Origin: Lytechinus variegatus
Lineage: Eukaryota > Echinodermata > Echinoidea > Temnopleuroida > Toxopneustidae
Length of the DNA stretch: 64,000 nt
Assembly (NCBI RefSeq): GCF_018143015.1
Contig: NC_054740.1
Coordinates: forward strand, 74,297,856-74,361,855
Reading direction: 5' to 3'
Below the pieces are notes generated by a model that was not told the origin of the DNA, ran no database searches, and saw only the letters and a program-made list of their open reading frames with translations. Shown here one piece after another: positions 11,634 through 25,000 of the stretch (positions are counted from its first letter, which is position 1; every line of letters begins with the position of its first letter). A program made the position numbers and the translations under genes.

Positions 11634-13758
11634 GGCGATTCCACACTAGAACTTCAAAAATATCATAAATTTCAACATGCTTTCAATAAGTCATAAGTAG
11701 TGTAATATTTTACTATGATACCTAAATTTTATGAAAATTATGAGTTTTAACCAAAAGTGAAGACAGATATAGTTTTAATTGGGGGGAACAATGGAACTTT
11801 AAATTTTCAATAATTTTCCTAATTGAATAGTCAAGTACAAACACAGCCTGAAACAATTATTTGCAATGCAAGAGAAGATTGAAAATATTGCAGGTCAATA
11901 GAATGATATATCATTGATGGTTCCAAATAATATCTACAACATTTTCATAATCCATAATAGGGGCAGCCCTGATTTTTCCGAACCTATTTTTGGCAATGTC
12001 CCGTACGACACATGACAATGCAAAAGTTTTTCCTACAATTTTATTTTTGATGATGCAATTTCATAAAATCAGTTTCTCTTTGTTTGACCCATGGGTGATC
12101 GATTTATCCCATAAGGATCTAATTACTGCCCTTCATTTTTCAATTATTGTCCTATCAAAAGTTGTCCCGTACGACACACAATATAATAATGCATTTAATT
12201 GCAGGATTTGGATTCAGAAACCATAAATTGTAGGCATATTTAAATTGATTTAACATAAAGTGAACTGAAATAGTACTTTTTTTTTATCTCTATAGAGCAT
12301 GAAATAGGTGATTCTAAACATTTTAATTGATTTCATGTAGGCTTATTCTTTTGTGAATCCCTTCAGCTAAACTGGTGATTTTCACTGATCAGAGCAGGAA
12401 AATTTCTTTTCATTGAGCATGAAAAGAAAACTTTTATAATTATTTCAACCTAGCCTGGAAGATGACTTCCTCTTGCATGCTAATGTGGAATTATTATAAG
12501 ATGTAACAAAAAATACATATCAATCATCATGATCATCTATTTGGACTTCCCTTGATAATCACTATTTTTTATATACAGTATTGAAACTCCTTACTTTTTT
12601 CAAGTTGTAAAAAAAATCTGGAAAATAAGACAAACCATATGGTTTCATGAAATGCAGATGGGTTTGAAAAAGTAGAACGGCATTTCTTTAGAAAAAAAAA
12701 TTGTGGAATTACAAGTGACAGTTGTGACATATATCATGTAGATATACATTTTATATAAAAAATTATAACATTTTAGCCCCATAATTAACACAAAGTTTCA
12801 TTCATTCATTGTTTTTGATAGTGTTTGGAAATCATCAATTAATTCCCTGAAATATAACTTCACACAAAATGTCAAGTTTTTTCAGCTCGTAAAATGATGT
12901 GAACACTTGTACATTTCCCATCATGTAAAAAATTATAACATATTGCTCCCAAATGTATATATTGAGGTTACTTAATTATATTGTCCTGAATGACTACTTA
13001 TTAAAAGATTTTTCATAAAAAACGAAGAATTTAGGGGCAATGCTCCTTCTGATTGATAAAAAGTTCATTTTTTTATCCAGTACAACACACAAGTGCCTGT
13101 ACAACACACAAGTGTCCCGTACGACACACAAGTGTCCCGTACGACACAGAAGTGTCCTGTACGACACACAATTGTCCCGTACGACACTTTATTTTGTTTA
13201 TGATATATTGACAGAAATATTCAGCTAATAGCGGTTTCTAACCTAATGAATGTCTTAGTTTGATAGGATTATCATCATCAGCCAAATAATGTGATTGAAG
13301 AAGTCAAAGTGACATAAAGAAAGTTTGGCTTCAATTTAGAGATGTCCCGTACGACACATTTTGAATGTCCCGTACGCCACAATGTTCTCGAAAATTATAA
13401 TTTGCTTTATTTATTCATGAATGTTTATTTTGGTTTCTTTTATAAATGTGTTTGTTCTTGGGTAATTGAGTGTCAATTTGAGTTCAGTTTCTATGAAATT
13501 TATCTGCCCAACTCACAGACTTTTGAGTACAAACATGAGGTTTCTAAAAAAGCCACTTTTTCTGCGTCCGTACGACACATTACTATTTTAAATCTGTATT
13601 ATACAGTATGTGAATTCAAGTCATGTTAAGTCTTGGTTTTTCTAACACTCTGGTAGTACTTGATGATCACCTATAGTTACTGGAATATTTTTTGTTTTTT
13701 CTTGTCAAAAACTGTCAAATGTTCTCTAAATGTCCCGTACGACACGTATGGAATCACC
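11634..13758. mobile_element. 2.1-kb element with repeated CCCGTACGAC motif
   Basis: Ends GGGCGATTCCACAC (left) and GTATGGAATCACCC (right) are inverted repeats with two mismatches. Inside, the 16-mer TGTCCCGTACGACACA or a close variant occurs about 12 times, all in the same orientation: 11997, 12163, six units of ~20 bp between 13074 and 13188, 13343, 13366, 13566 and 13731. No transposase-like frame is visible. The superfamily is not recognised; the motifs look like transposase-binding sites, which is inference. Confidence 0.75.
13074..13188. repeat. Tandem 20-bp repeat array, TGTCCCGTACGACACACAAG
   Basis: Six units; the first two are degenerate (CCAGTACAACACA, GCCTGTACAACACA), the last four differ from the consensus by zero to two bases. 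Part of the 11634-13758 element. Confidence 0.9.
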
Positions 13759-14028
13759 CTGTTAAAGGAAGTTAAATTGATAAATCTGTAATGAATGGTC
13801 TAATAAAATTGGACAATGTTTCCAAAGAAATTACAACTCACTGGAGAATTACTTGTACTATCAATGTACAATAAAACATAGACATGACTCAAGATAAAAG
13901 ATTTATTCACATTTCACATTTATTAAATATAAATTCAGCATACATATTGCTATTTTTATACTACACATGAAATTCACAAGATGATAATTACATATTAAAA
14001 GTTCTGTCAATTTTGTTGCCCAATTTTT

Positions 14029-15138
14029 AGCTCATCCGGCCCGAAGGGCAAAATGAGCTTATGCCATGGCGTGGCGTCCGTCATCTGTCCACAATTTCAA
14101 AATGCTACTACTTCGCCATTTCAAGTCCGATTTCAATTCTGTTTGCTTTATATGATAGCACTAGGTGGGGCATTCAAAACTTCTACACAGAATTTTGAAA
14201 TTCATTAAATATGCTAATTTATGCGTATTTTTCAAAATTCACAAAAAATGCTACTTCTTTATTTGTTGACCGATTTTGAATTTTTTGCTTCCATCTGGTA
14301 GAGCTTCATGAGGTTCAACAAACTTCTACACAGAATTTTGAAATTTTGACCAGAACAATTTTTATGCTAATTTATGCAAAATTAATTTATGCATATTTTT
14401 TTAAAATTCACATAGAAAGCTTTTTCTTCTTTAATTGTTGACCTATTTTTACTTTTTTTCTTCTTCCATCTTGTAGAACTTTATGAGGTTCACCAAACTT
14501 CTACACAGATTTTTGAAATTTTCAGTAGAAAATTACTTATGCTAATTTATGCGAAATTTATTCAGAAATCACAGAAAATGCCTCTTCTTCTTTAGTTGTT
14601 GACAGATTTTGATATTTTTTCTTCCATCCGGTAGAACTTCATGAGGACCACCAAACTTCTACACAAAATTTTGAAATTTTGTCTGGAAAATTATTTATTC
14701 TAATATCACAAAAAAATGTTTTTTCTTCTTCATTTGTTGATCAATTTCAGTTTTGTTTGCTTTATATGATAGCTCGAGGTGGTGATACAAAATTTAAACA
14801 TAGAATTTTGAAACTCATTGAATCTTCTATTTATTCATATATTTTCAAAACTCACAAAAATTGCTTACTTATTTGTTGATTGATTTTGGTTTTGTTCCAT
14901 CTTAGAGCTACCATTCACCAAGTTTCTACACACAGAGTTAAGAAACTTTGACTAGATAATAATTCATACTTAATTCATATGAAATTTATTCATAGATCAC
15001 AAAAAATGCTTCTATGTCATTTCTTCATCAATTTCAATTCTATATTCTCAATTTATGTCACCAATATAATTCACTACAGTGTCAACTGGGCTGAAATGAA
15101 AATTGTGTAAAATTGTGTTGTGAGATGCCGGATGAGCT
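14029..15138. repeat. Element with AGCTCATCCGGC ends and ~150-bp internal subrepeats
   Basis: AGCTCATCCGGC at 14029-14040 and its exact complement GCCGGATGAGCT at 15127-15138. Between them about six diverged subunits carry TTGTTGACCGATTTTGA, TTCCATCTGGTAGAGCTT, AACTTCTACACAGAATTTTG and ATGCTAATTTATGC. Confidence 0.85.
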
Positions 15139-15663
15139 CCACATCATTGATGTGCTAGTTGGTTATAGAAATAAATTCTGAAGGTTTTTCATCTTTAAAT
15201 TATTCTGACAGATTGTCACTGCAGACAATTTAATACTACATCTAGAGAAAATTTATATTAGAATCGAGTGATTAAACAATCTCTAGCTGCATGCTTTGAA
15301 ATTGATATCACGTTGTGCGTGGTAAAGTGCAGAACATATTGCATTTTCATATTCATCCTATTCTATATTTGGTTGTTTGCGCATGCCCGAACCATTAGGC
15401 ACATGGAAATTCATGGTTACAAATATGGTGATGGTGTATTAGTGATCAAGTTCCAATAACACAAAAAATATTGATTGATCATATGACTGACTTTTATGAT
15501 TGATTAAATTATCATCTTTTGAAATCAATCAAACAAATCAACTATGCAATCAATCTACAAACTGTGTTTTACCAGGCATTTCTAATCTCACCACGGATGA
15601 TAGTTCATCAGCCTGTTTTGTTGTCTCAACACCACCATCACCATGGACCAGAAAAATCAATTG

Positions 15664-16274
15664 TTAAAGGTCAAGTCCACCTCGGAAAAATGTTGATTTG
15701 AATCAATAGAGAAAAATCAGACAAGCACAATGCTGAAGATTTCATCAAAATCGGATGTAAAATAAGAAAGTTATGACATTTCAAAGTTTCGCTTATTTTT
15801 AACAAAATAGTTATATGAACGAGCCAGTTACATCCAAATGAGAGAGTTGATGAAGTCACTCACTCACTATTTCTTTTGTTTTTTATTGTTTGAATTATAC
15901 AATATTTTAATCTTTACAAATTTGATGATTGGGACCTCCTTGCCTGAAGCACAAAATGTTAAAATAATGGAATTCCACGTGTTCAGGGAGGAATGAAACT
16001 TCATTTCACATGACAATGACGAGAAAATAAAAATATTTCATATTTCAAACAATAAAAAACAAAAGAAATAGTGAGTGAATGACATCATCGACTCTCTCAT
16101 TTGGATGTAGCTGGCTCATTCATATAACTGTTTTTGTGAAATGAAGCGAAACTTTGAAATGTCATAACTTTCTTATTTTACATCCGATTTTGATGAAATT
16201 TTCAGTGTTATGCTTGTTGAATTTTTCTCTTTTTATTCAAATCAAGTTTTTGTTGGGGTGGACTTGTCCTTTAA
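15664..16274. repeat. TTAA-flanked MITE with long inverted arms
   Basis: TTAA at 15664-15667 and 16271-16274; ends AGGTCAAGTCCACC and GGTGGACTTGTCCT. Arms of about 200 bp pair (ATCGGATGTAAAATAAGAAA with its complement; CATCCAAATGAGAGAGT with its complement). Confidence 0.9.
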
Positions 16275-16996
16275 AGTAATACACAAGTATTTTCTCATCA
16301 CTTTCATCTTGTTCATAAACGTTAATAATCGCACGCTAGTGCACATCTAATAAGAAAAATCATCTACAGTTATTGGTGAAAAATACATGTGCAATAGAAA
16401 ATTTCAATATAATAATCTTTAAATTTGAATATAAATGTACAGTACAATATAAACAATGCATATAACCAAAGGAAACGGACAAGTCAGTACATGATTCAAT
16501 GGCATTTGGGATTGGTCACTTTGACCAACACAAAATGATCCTGTTGCAGATGAATTGCATTTAATTGTGACTTTAAAATCATGCGCAAGTCCTAAATATC
16601 TGATTGGCTAAAAATCAAGTTGCATTTGATTTGTGGAGCTGCGCTCAATTGCAACTCTTTATGCAACAGGCGCAAGAAAACTAATAAATAATCTGTTATT
16701 AAAAGAATCATTTGAATGTATACATAGTTTGATTTCCATGCAAATACTTTTTACAAATGTGGTTTTTAACAACAAAATGCCCAAAAATTTAAACGCGTTG
16801 AATTCTATGTTTTAAAAGTGAACACAAAAAGGAATCAGATATCATATCAAGACACTATAAAATCTTAAGAAAAATGCATTTTGAAGGATGTGTAATGATG
16901 ATTGTACTTCACATTTTTGTCTAAACTTTAATATGAAAAGCTGAAATGCGTTACTTAAATCTTTTACTTGCAATACATACATATTCCTTACATATA

Positions 16997-17637
16997 CAGT
17001 TGAGGCCGAAAGTTTACATACACCCTTGGCATTCAGTGAAATTTGTTCACTTGCCAAACATCATTAAATTTACTATATCTTCAGAAATATAAATACTACC
17101 ATGAAGAATTTGGTATCAAATGAAAGAGCATAATGAGCTCTTCCACATGAATGGAATACCGTCGAGATCAAAGTATATTTCAGGTGGAATGTTCTTTGAA
17201 GAAAAAAGTAATATTAATGCCATTGTATTGTTAGTTTTTATATTTTCAAAAATTGTTTCATAAAAATATATAAATGTCAAATCTATGATTTATATTACAT
17301 TTACTATCATGATATGTCACCACTGAACAAAAATGTGTAATCTGAAATGTTTGTTTTGAGAAGTAACAAGCACAAATATGAAAAGTTTTTTGTCAAGATT
17401 TTATTTTTAATTTGTCTAAAATATGAAGATTTTGGGGAAAAAATTTTCACCTAAATATTTTTCAGCTCCTGGTGACAAAGCAATGTGATGGAGGGGCATG
17501 ACATACTCATTAATTTGATATAAAATTTGTCATGATAGCACAAATATTTTATAAGATACAGTAAATTATATGATGTTTGACAGATGTCAGCTTTTCTTTG
17601 AATTTCCTGGGTGTATGTAAACTTCTGGCCTCAACTG
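16997..17637. mobile_element. Non-autonomous Tc1-like element with Sleeping Beauty-like ends
   Basis: CAGTTGAGGCCGAAAGTTTA (continuing CATACACC) at the left and GGTGTATGTAAACTTCTGGC ... CAACTG at the right, flanked by TA on both sides (16995-16996, 17638-17639). The ends resemble the fish Tc1 terminal repeat CAGTTGAAGTCGGAAGTTTA. The 641-bp interior lacks a transposase frame. Confidence 0.92.
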
Positions 17638-17639
17638 TA

Positions 17640-18940
17640 TTTCCCATCTAAAACCAAAGTTGAGGCATATATTCTACAGGAAACTAGCAAACTCTTTTTC
17701 TATTTTAAACCACACATTAATCCATTTAAAGAAAACTACTGGTACCTGACTTACATGTACAAATACATTCCTGGAAAATTTGACATTCTTAAACCACACA
17801 AAGTCAGACAAGGCTCAGTTCCTTATCATTAATATGTCTTTGACTGCATCATCCCCAAAAGCCATCAGAGCACTCATTTATGAAGCCTGTGAGTACATAC
17901 AAGTTTTCATGCACTATTACTTAGGGTAACTGGATCAGACCAATGCTACTCAGCTAATCAAATCCCAAAGATACCACTTATATTGTCAGAGCTGAAAACT
18001 CAGTGCTGAAAAGTTTGATGAATCCATTCCCTGATCTCGAATTTATCCAATACCACATGGGAAAAATCTTGGTCCAATCAAATATAAGCATCAAATACAA
18101 CAAATAACGATGAGATTCAACCAAAATATTAGGCATAATTAATTCTCATGTTAATATCCTTATTTTGATGAGAAGTTTGACAACTTTCTAAAACCAGGCA
18201 TACATGTATGATTTCCATCTTTATATTAATAAAAAAATACAGATCTAACAGTATTTCAATTACTGATGGGGTTACCCTTTTAAATAATGACAAAATAAAT
18301 AAAATGAATAACAAATACATCATGGCAATTAAATTGGAACAGTAGAGTAGGCAGTGAATGTTAGTTCACATGATATAGGAGCAAATAAAACTGAAAATCA
18401 CTGATTGTCACAATAACCATTCACGTCCCCCCCCCCTCAATTAAAATTAAATTCATGATCAAGAAAGCACTAATGATGATAGGCATCTGCAAATGTAGAG
18501 GGAATAAATTTGACCATGTATTCAATTGAACAAATTTCAAATCATGCTGCACAGAACCGATATGACAGAAAAATGAACTCCTGAGCTAAGCTTTATAAAA
18601 GCGATATATTCAATGCGGCTTTCATTCAAATCACAAGAATATACATATATTGAACAACAATTAAGCTATATTGAATATTAAATCTATCATGACTACAACA
18701 AGTGGACCAAAGAAAAACTAAGAAAGAAACCCCATACATTAACTAGAAAAATATAAATGGTCTTGAAACATTTCCTTACAGAAAAATACTCTTAATTCAC
18801 AATCATATTGCTGATGCTTGAAAGAGAGTTGCTGGTCTAATAAATTTTACCCTACATGCATTGTGTTTACAGCAGAACTATGCCATATTTGGTCATACTT
18901 GAAAAAAAATATTAAGACCTTTGACCTTGCAAAGGATTTC
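17640..18940. other. Intergenic AT-rich sequence and probable NAPRT 3'UTR
   Basis: Sequence downstream of the NAPRT stop on the minus strand. No canonical AATAAA was found on the minus strand near the stop; no other gene or bounded repeat seen. Confidence 0.45.
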
Positions 18941-19018
18941 CTAGTACAGTTCACCAATCGGAGCATTAGCTAGCCATAGGTCATGTAAGAAGTGATACAA
19001 CCGGTCACTCACAGATAC
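18941..19018 (-). CDS. NAPRT: NAPRT terminal exon
   Basis: Acceptor ttccacag; encodes [20 protein letters not shown] then IGELY and TAG (18943-18941). V-x-LS/VSDRL matches the human C-terminus VVLSERL. Confidence 0.93.
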   Translation of the reverse strand, partial: VSVSDRLYHFLHDLWLANAPIGELY

Positions 19019-22000
19019 CTGTGGAAATTGAAAATTAAACAAGAGAGAGAGTTAATTTAAAGGAGTTAATGAGAGATAAATGGGAGACTTGTATCAGGGA
19101 GGAGAAGGGATGTCAGAGGATTGACATTTTATTACTTACCTTGAATTTATGTCAAAACTTTGGTAACAAAACAAAAATGTGAATTATATTTGATTATCAT
19201 TTAAAGACCCCATCTAAAAAAGTGAAACAGCCATAAATTCATTTGATTCTTAACCCTTTGAACCCGATAGTAATCACGCAAATACCTGATAGGCCGGAAT
19301 ACTGGCCTACAACCATGTGACTTCAAAAACATGGATTCCAAATGTCAGGTGATCTTTTAAAATGACAAAATCTTTCTAGTAAGTGTAGGAATATTTAGTC
19401 GATAATTTCAGTCGAGATCGGCAATGATTTCAGAAGGATCTAGCATCAAATATGGCCAAAATATGCCACTTTTTTGCGGTTGCTCGTGTCATATGTGTGG
19501 TAACACACGGTGTAATAGGCGGCAAGTCACATGCTTACTATGGGGAAGCAATTAATATATATGACTGGTAAAAACAGTGATTTTGAGCCCAAAATAGACA
19601 CTAAATTTTATATTTCTGTTTGTAGACTAGGTCTACGAGAAGCTAAACAACTTCAGCCGGCTCGGTCTGGATACTGGCGGGAGGAAGATGCCGTCGGATC
19701 TCGAATCATGGGAGTTTATGAATGCGGTTGATATGCGCAAATAATTCAGGGTATAGGTCACGGCCGCCCCAAATAATTCAGGGTTCAAAGGGTTAAAGAA
19801 AACTTTATTTTGGCTGATAATGAAATTGAGCACCCTCTCTGAAATGTTTTTGTTTTTCTTAATACAAGCTCTTCTCATATATCATAAACTTACTAGTGAA
19901 GATTCTATCCTATTCCACAATTCAAAAGGGGTTCCACACTAAAAAGAAACATCATTTTCTTGTATTTTCTTTTTCAACAAGACAGTTTGGATATGAAATG
20001 TTACAGATAAATATTTTTTCAATGAAACATCTATTTTTTATGAATATACATTTTTATTTTATTTTTTCAATGAATTCAAACTTAATTCAACATAAGATCT
20101 AACAAAAACTTAAGACAGTCGTTAATTCAATACAAATAAAATGCCAAAACAAGTCCTAAACTAGCAAAAAGGGAATAAATTACTTTTTACCAATTACTTA
20201 CATGCATTTTCAGTTTTTTAAATATGCACCAGCCCCCCCCCAAAAAAAAAAAAATATATATATAATTCACCTCATATGGACACATATCAAGTTTGCATGT
20301 TATACTTACCTTGTACGGTGTTGGGTTGAGTGCTCTCTTATGGTCATGTCGTAGAGAATCAAGAGAATCCTGAACCAATTTCTTTTTCTCTTCAAGAGTA
20401 GGCAGTGTTTGGCATAGCTATAGGGGAAGAGAGTATCCAAAAGAACAATCATCCATACAAGTAAAGGAATATGGCAAAACTGTTTTAGATGATTAATTGC
20501 TCACAGAACATTACATTTTAGGTATAAAGCATAAAGACAAGAGCCTAGGCCTCGTCTTACAAAGAGTTGTGATTGACCTGATTCACCACAACTATGAAAA
20601 GCCAACACAAATATATAAATGTGTGTTTTCTCCAAATGTTATTAAGGTATGATGTATACTCAGACATTTATTATCTTTACAATCCAGTGTGCTCCTCTTT
20701 AACTAAAACTAGAAATTTGACGTGTCCAAAGGACACAGATGCTCCCTGCTTAACATGATCAGAAATTCATTCATTATGGTTGAACTTAACCAATATGCAT
20801 ATATATAAATAATGAAAAATTTAAACCTTTGAACAAACTTGCATATATAATGTGCAGTGACCTTTGACCTGCAGACTCCGAATTTGAAGTTAGCCTGTAT
20901 TTTGGTGTCATCTACCTACACACCCCAATTTTTTTTTTAATCTGTTGAATTTTCATAAGTTATCATGCTCCCTGCTGAAAATCATTCATTATGGTTGAAC
21001 TTAACCAATATGCATATATATAAATAATGAAAAATTTAAACCTTTGAACCAACTCGCATATTTAATAAGCTGTGACCTTTGACCTGTGGACTCTGAATTC
21101 AAACTTAGCCTGTATTTTGGTTTCATCTACCTAGGCACCAAATTTTTTTACAATCCATTAAATATTTTTTGAGTTATTGCGTGGAAACTAATTCGCATAT
21201 TTAATGAGCTGTGGCCTTTGACCTGCGGACTCCGAATTCAAACTTAGCCTGTATTTTGGTGTCATCTGCCTACACACCGAAATTTTTTAAATCAAATAAA
21301 TACTTTTTGAGTTATTGCGCGGAACCCAATTGGGGGGAGGGCAGACGGACGGAAAGGGGCAACACTTAATGCCCCCTCCAGACTTCGTCTTTAGGGGCAT
21401 AAAAATATACAGTATGCAAATTTTCTGTAGGAAAAGTTATATTCATGGATTTTCATATAGTTAAGATTGATCATACCAATCACGATGCTTTGTAAGAAGG
21501 GACCCTGTAGTATGTTTTGGTAATTTTAATGTTTATTCTTTTTCAAATTTTGAAGTCATTGTCAGATAATACCAAAGAGGATATCATAAAACACATGATG
21601 TGCTAACAATGTGGTAAAATATTTCATATTTCTGGGTGAAAAATTCGATTAAAAAATCTTGATTTTAAAAAGTCATGATCCAAACAAATATAAAACAAAT
21701 TCATTTCTTCTAATATTTTATAAAATAACTTTTCAAGCAAAGAAAATGAAAAAATTCCTGCTGTCTCCATATGATTTTTTTGGGGGGGAGGAGGGGTGGG
21801 GGCTTAAACAAAAAAAGACATTAAAAAAAGAAGGTGCTAATTATGATAAAGGGGAAAATTAAAGATTCAATGATTATAATAGTCACTGCACATTAGTGAA
21901 ACTGGGAGTTCATTCAAATTCACATACTTGAATCTTTACCAATTTAAGGCTTCAGAAATGCTTAATAGCATTTAACAAATCACATGGTTTGTTTCAAATT

Positions 22001-25000
22001 TTTAATGGGAATGGGTGTTTCACAAGTTTAATCAGACATGCACAAGAGCCAATAAGAACATTCATCCTAAAAACACTACTGAATAGTTTACCGTTATACC
22101 CTTTGAACATTATCTGACAAATGTGATGATGTCGCATATGCTGCAAGTAAAAAGAACTTGTACATGAACTTGAGTGTTTGTCTAATCTCTGTGGCACCCA
22201 TTCCTATGTCTCAACATGAATTTGTGTTACTTGAAAAAGATCTGTACCATCTGTATCATTGCTTCTCATGAATATGTTTTACTTCTTCTTCTTCTTATTT
22301 GAACAAATGATAACTTACTTGTCCATTCTTGAGATATAGCTTGTGTAAGATTTCAACTCGTCCAGCTTTAACATATGCTCTCTTTGATTCCTTGGAGAAA
22401 AAAAAGTTTAGAAAAAAAATACAATTAAAACAATGTGTATAGGGCTCCATGGTGTACACAAGAAGTTCTTTCAATCTTGCTGTATTATTTCTGTCATCTG
22501 CATACATGCAAAAATTCTCCATACAGTCATATGAGTTTTGCAGTAGCCAAATAAAGAACTTCTAAAGCTCTCATGTGCAGTGAAGGTCTATTGTCACTTC
22601 ACAGTGGAGCTTCGTGGAGTTACAAACCACACAGCTCTCAAATGTATTCAACAATCACTGTTCTGAATAATTCTAAATTATATGTGGAATCTTAATTTTT
22701 TTCTGTGAACTATGTCAGGATAATAACCCAATAACCATTTATATAATAATGAAAACCAGGTGAATGTTTCATAAAGCAGTAAGTTTAAGAATGACTTTAT
22801 GATCAACTGGTGAACCTTTCTCACGTGATAAATAATAACCAATTAACATTTAATGAATACCATTTACCAAAAGAAAGGATCACCAGTCATTTTTAAAGTC
22901 ACTCTTAACAGCTTTTATGACACACCCACCAGATTTAGTACAGTCCTAATGAGAGAAATTGGAATTTCATCACTAAAGATGGACCATTGCAATTTAATTC
23001 CAGATTGCCAAAATTTCAAATTATTTTCAATGATCAGAAAAATCAAATAAAAAAAAATGACTGTGTTTTCTCCTGACTGAAATGCTTTACATAATTTTAA
23101 TTATTTCCTAAGCTGTGTAGTTGGCAAATGTAGCTACACTTGTTGTCCGTGTTAATGCACTTATGATTGTGGTGCAGATCATCAGATTCATACAATGTGC
23201 ATGACTATTCTTTCTCCTGTACTTCCTTCACATGTTCAATCGATAAGCAACTTTTTACACAGCTCTAGGTACAACCAATAGATATATTCGAAGTCACCAA
23301 AGATTGACATGATTTTCAGTTCTATGTAATCTTCTCAGAGAGAGCAATTAATGTAGTAACTAGAATGACAATACGTTTATCAAAATGTGAAAGATAAATA
23401 AACATGCATGATGAATGAATTTACCTCAAAAGGATGCCTACACAGAACTCTTTCCATTGGTTTAGGGGGTTCCTCATCCACCTGCTGCATTAAATCAATC
23501 AATGCATGACCTGATGAAAAACAACAAAAAAGAGTTGGATAATAACAAGTGGAAGGCCTCAGGCAGTCTCGCCTGCATTACGTGATTTGATATACCAGCA
23601 GTGCTGACTTTGAAAACAGCTATTAAATAATTATTCATATAACAGAAAACACTCATATGATAATAAAATACTTTTATCCATTTACCCAACATGACCTTTG
23701 ACCATGATCATGTGACCTCAGACATGTGCAAAATAACTTTATTACCCTGATGTCTATGTTTCATGAACTACATGCGTAGATCCATAAACTTTTTAAGTTA
23801 TGATGCCAATTCAACAACTACCCCCAACATGGTCAAAGTTTGTTGACCCTAAGTGACCTTTGACCTTGGTCATGTGACCTAAAACTTAGGCAGAATCTTC
23901 AATGATACACTATCACCCTTATGTCCAAGTTTCATGAACTAGACCCATACACTTTTGAAGTTATGACGACATTTCGAAAACTTAACCTTGGTTATTAAAG
24001 ATTTCAATATTGATTCCCCCAACATGGTCTAAGTTCATTGACCCTAAATGACCTTTGACCTTAGTCATGTCACCTGAAACTCAGGCAAGATGTTCAGTAA
24101 TACTTGATTACCCTAATGTCCAAGTTTCATGAACTAGGCCCTTCTAAGTTATGATGACATTTCAAAAACTTAAGCTTACACGACGCCGCCGTTGCCATTG
24201 GAAAAGCGGCGCCTATAGTCTCGCTCTGCTATGCGGGCGAGACAATAAAAGCATGATTTATAAAGCAATTTTTGCCTGAGGGTAAAAAGTGCTGCTATTA
24301 TTACCCTGAGCAACCATCACTGGCGCTCGGAGCATTCAAGGAATTAATCCAGCCAGGTACCATTTACTTCGCCTGGGTCAAGTGCAGCACTGTATGGATA
24401 AATTTCTTGCTGAAGGACGTCACCCCATGGCTTGGATTCGACTCCATGACCCTGTTTGAAAGGCGAGAGTCAGAGCCACTAAACCATGATGCAGTCACAT
24501 ATGGATATACAGAAATAAACATTAAACGCATGTTAAAAAGCAGAATGATGTGCATATTTTCATGTGTATGTCCACACTCAGATCCGTATGTTGGAAAAAT
24601 CTCAAATTTGGGTGGTGATATTGTTTAACAAACCTCAGTCCTGTCTTCTATATTCACTCACTCCCATTTCTTTCACTCTTTTCTCTTGGTAAGTATATAC
24701 ATAATCAGAAACTTGTTGGACAACTGATAGTTGTGAGACTTGGGAGAAATTTGACTCAACAGAGAAAAAGAACATAAGACTGTCCGATCTGACCTGAATA
24801 CAACAATGATTTGAGTTGGGATAAATAGAATTCTGCAGGGTTGACTTTTCAAGTCTTAACTCTTATCAATATGCCAACCTTCATCTTGTCTTCCTCTATA
24901 ACAGAATTTAGTTATTTGTGCTCTGCATTCTTTTCAGGCATGATGAAATTAAGGCCTTCCCAAGATTATATTGCATGATAGAACTTGGTGAAAAAGGAAA

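Noticed and set aside
13342..13629. 95-codon frame within the CCCGTACGAC element
   Set aside because: Starts in a repeat motif and has no recognisable domain; the motif spacing does not keep a reading frame.
24434..24487. tRNA-like A and B boxes as a functional tRNA gene
   Set aside because: Followed by SINE body; no acceptor stem pairing or tRNA 3' end.
24272..24628. 118-codon plus-strand frame
   Set aside because: Lies across a minus-strand tRNA-derived SINE with A and B boxes.
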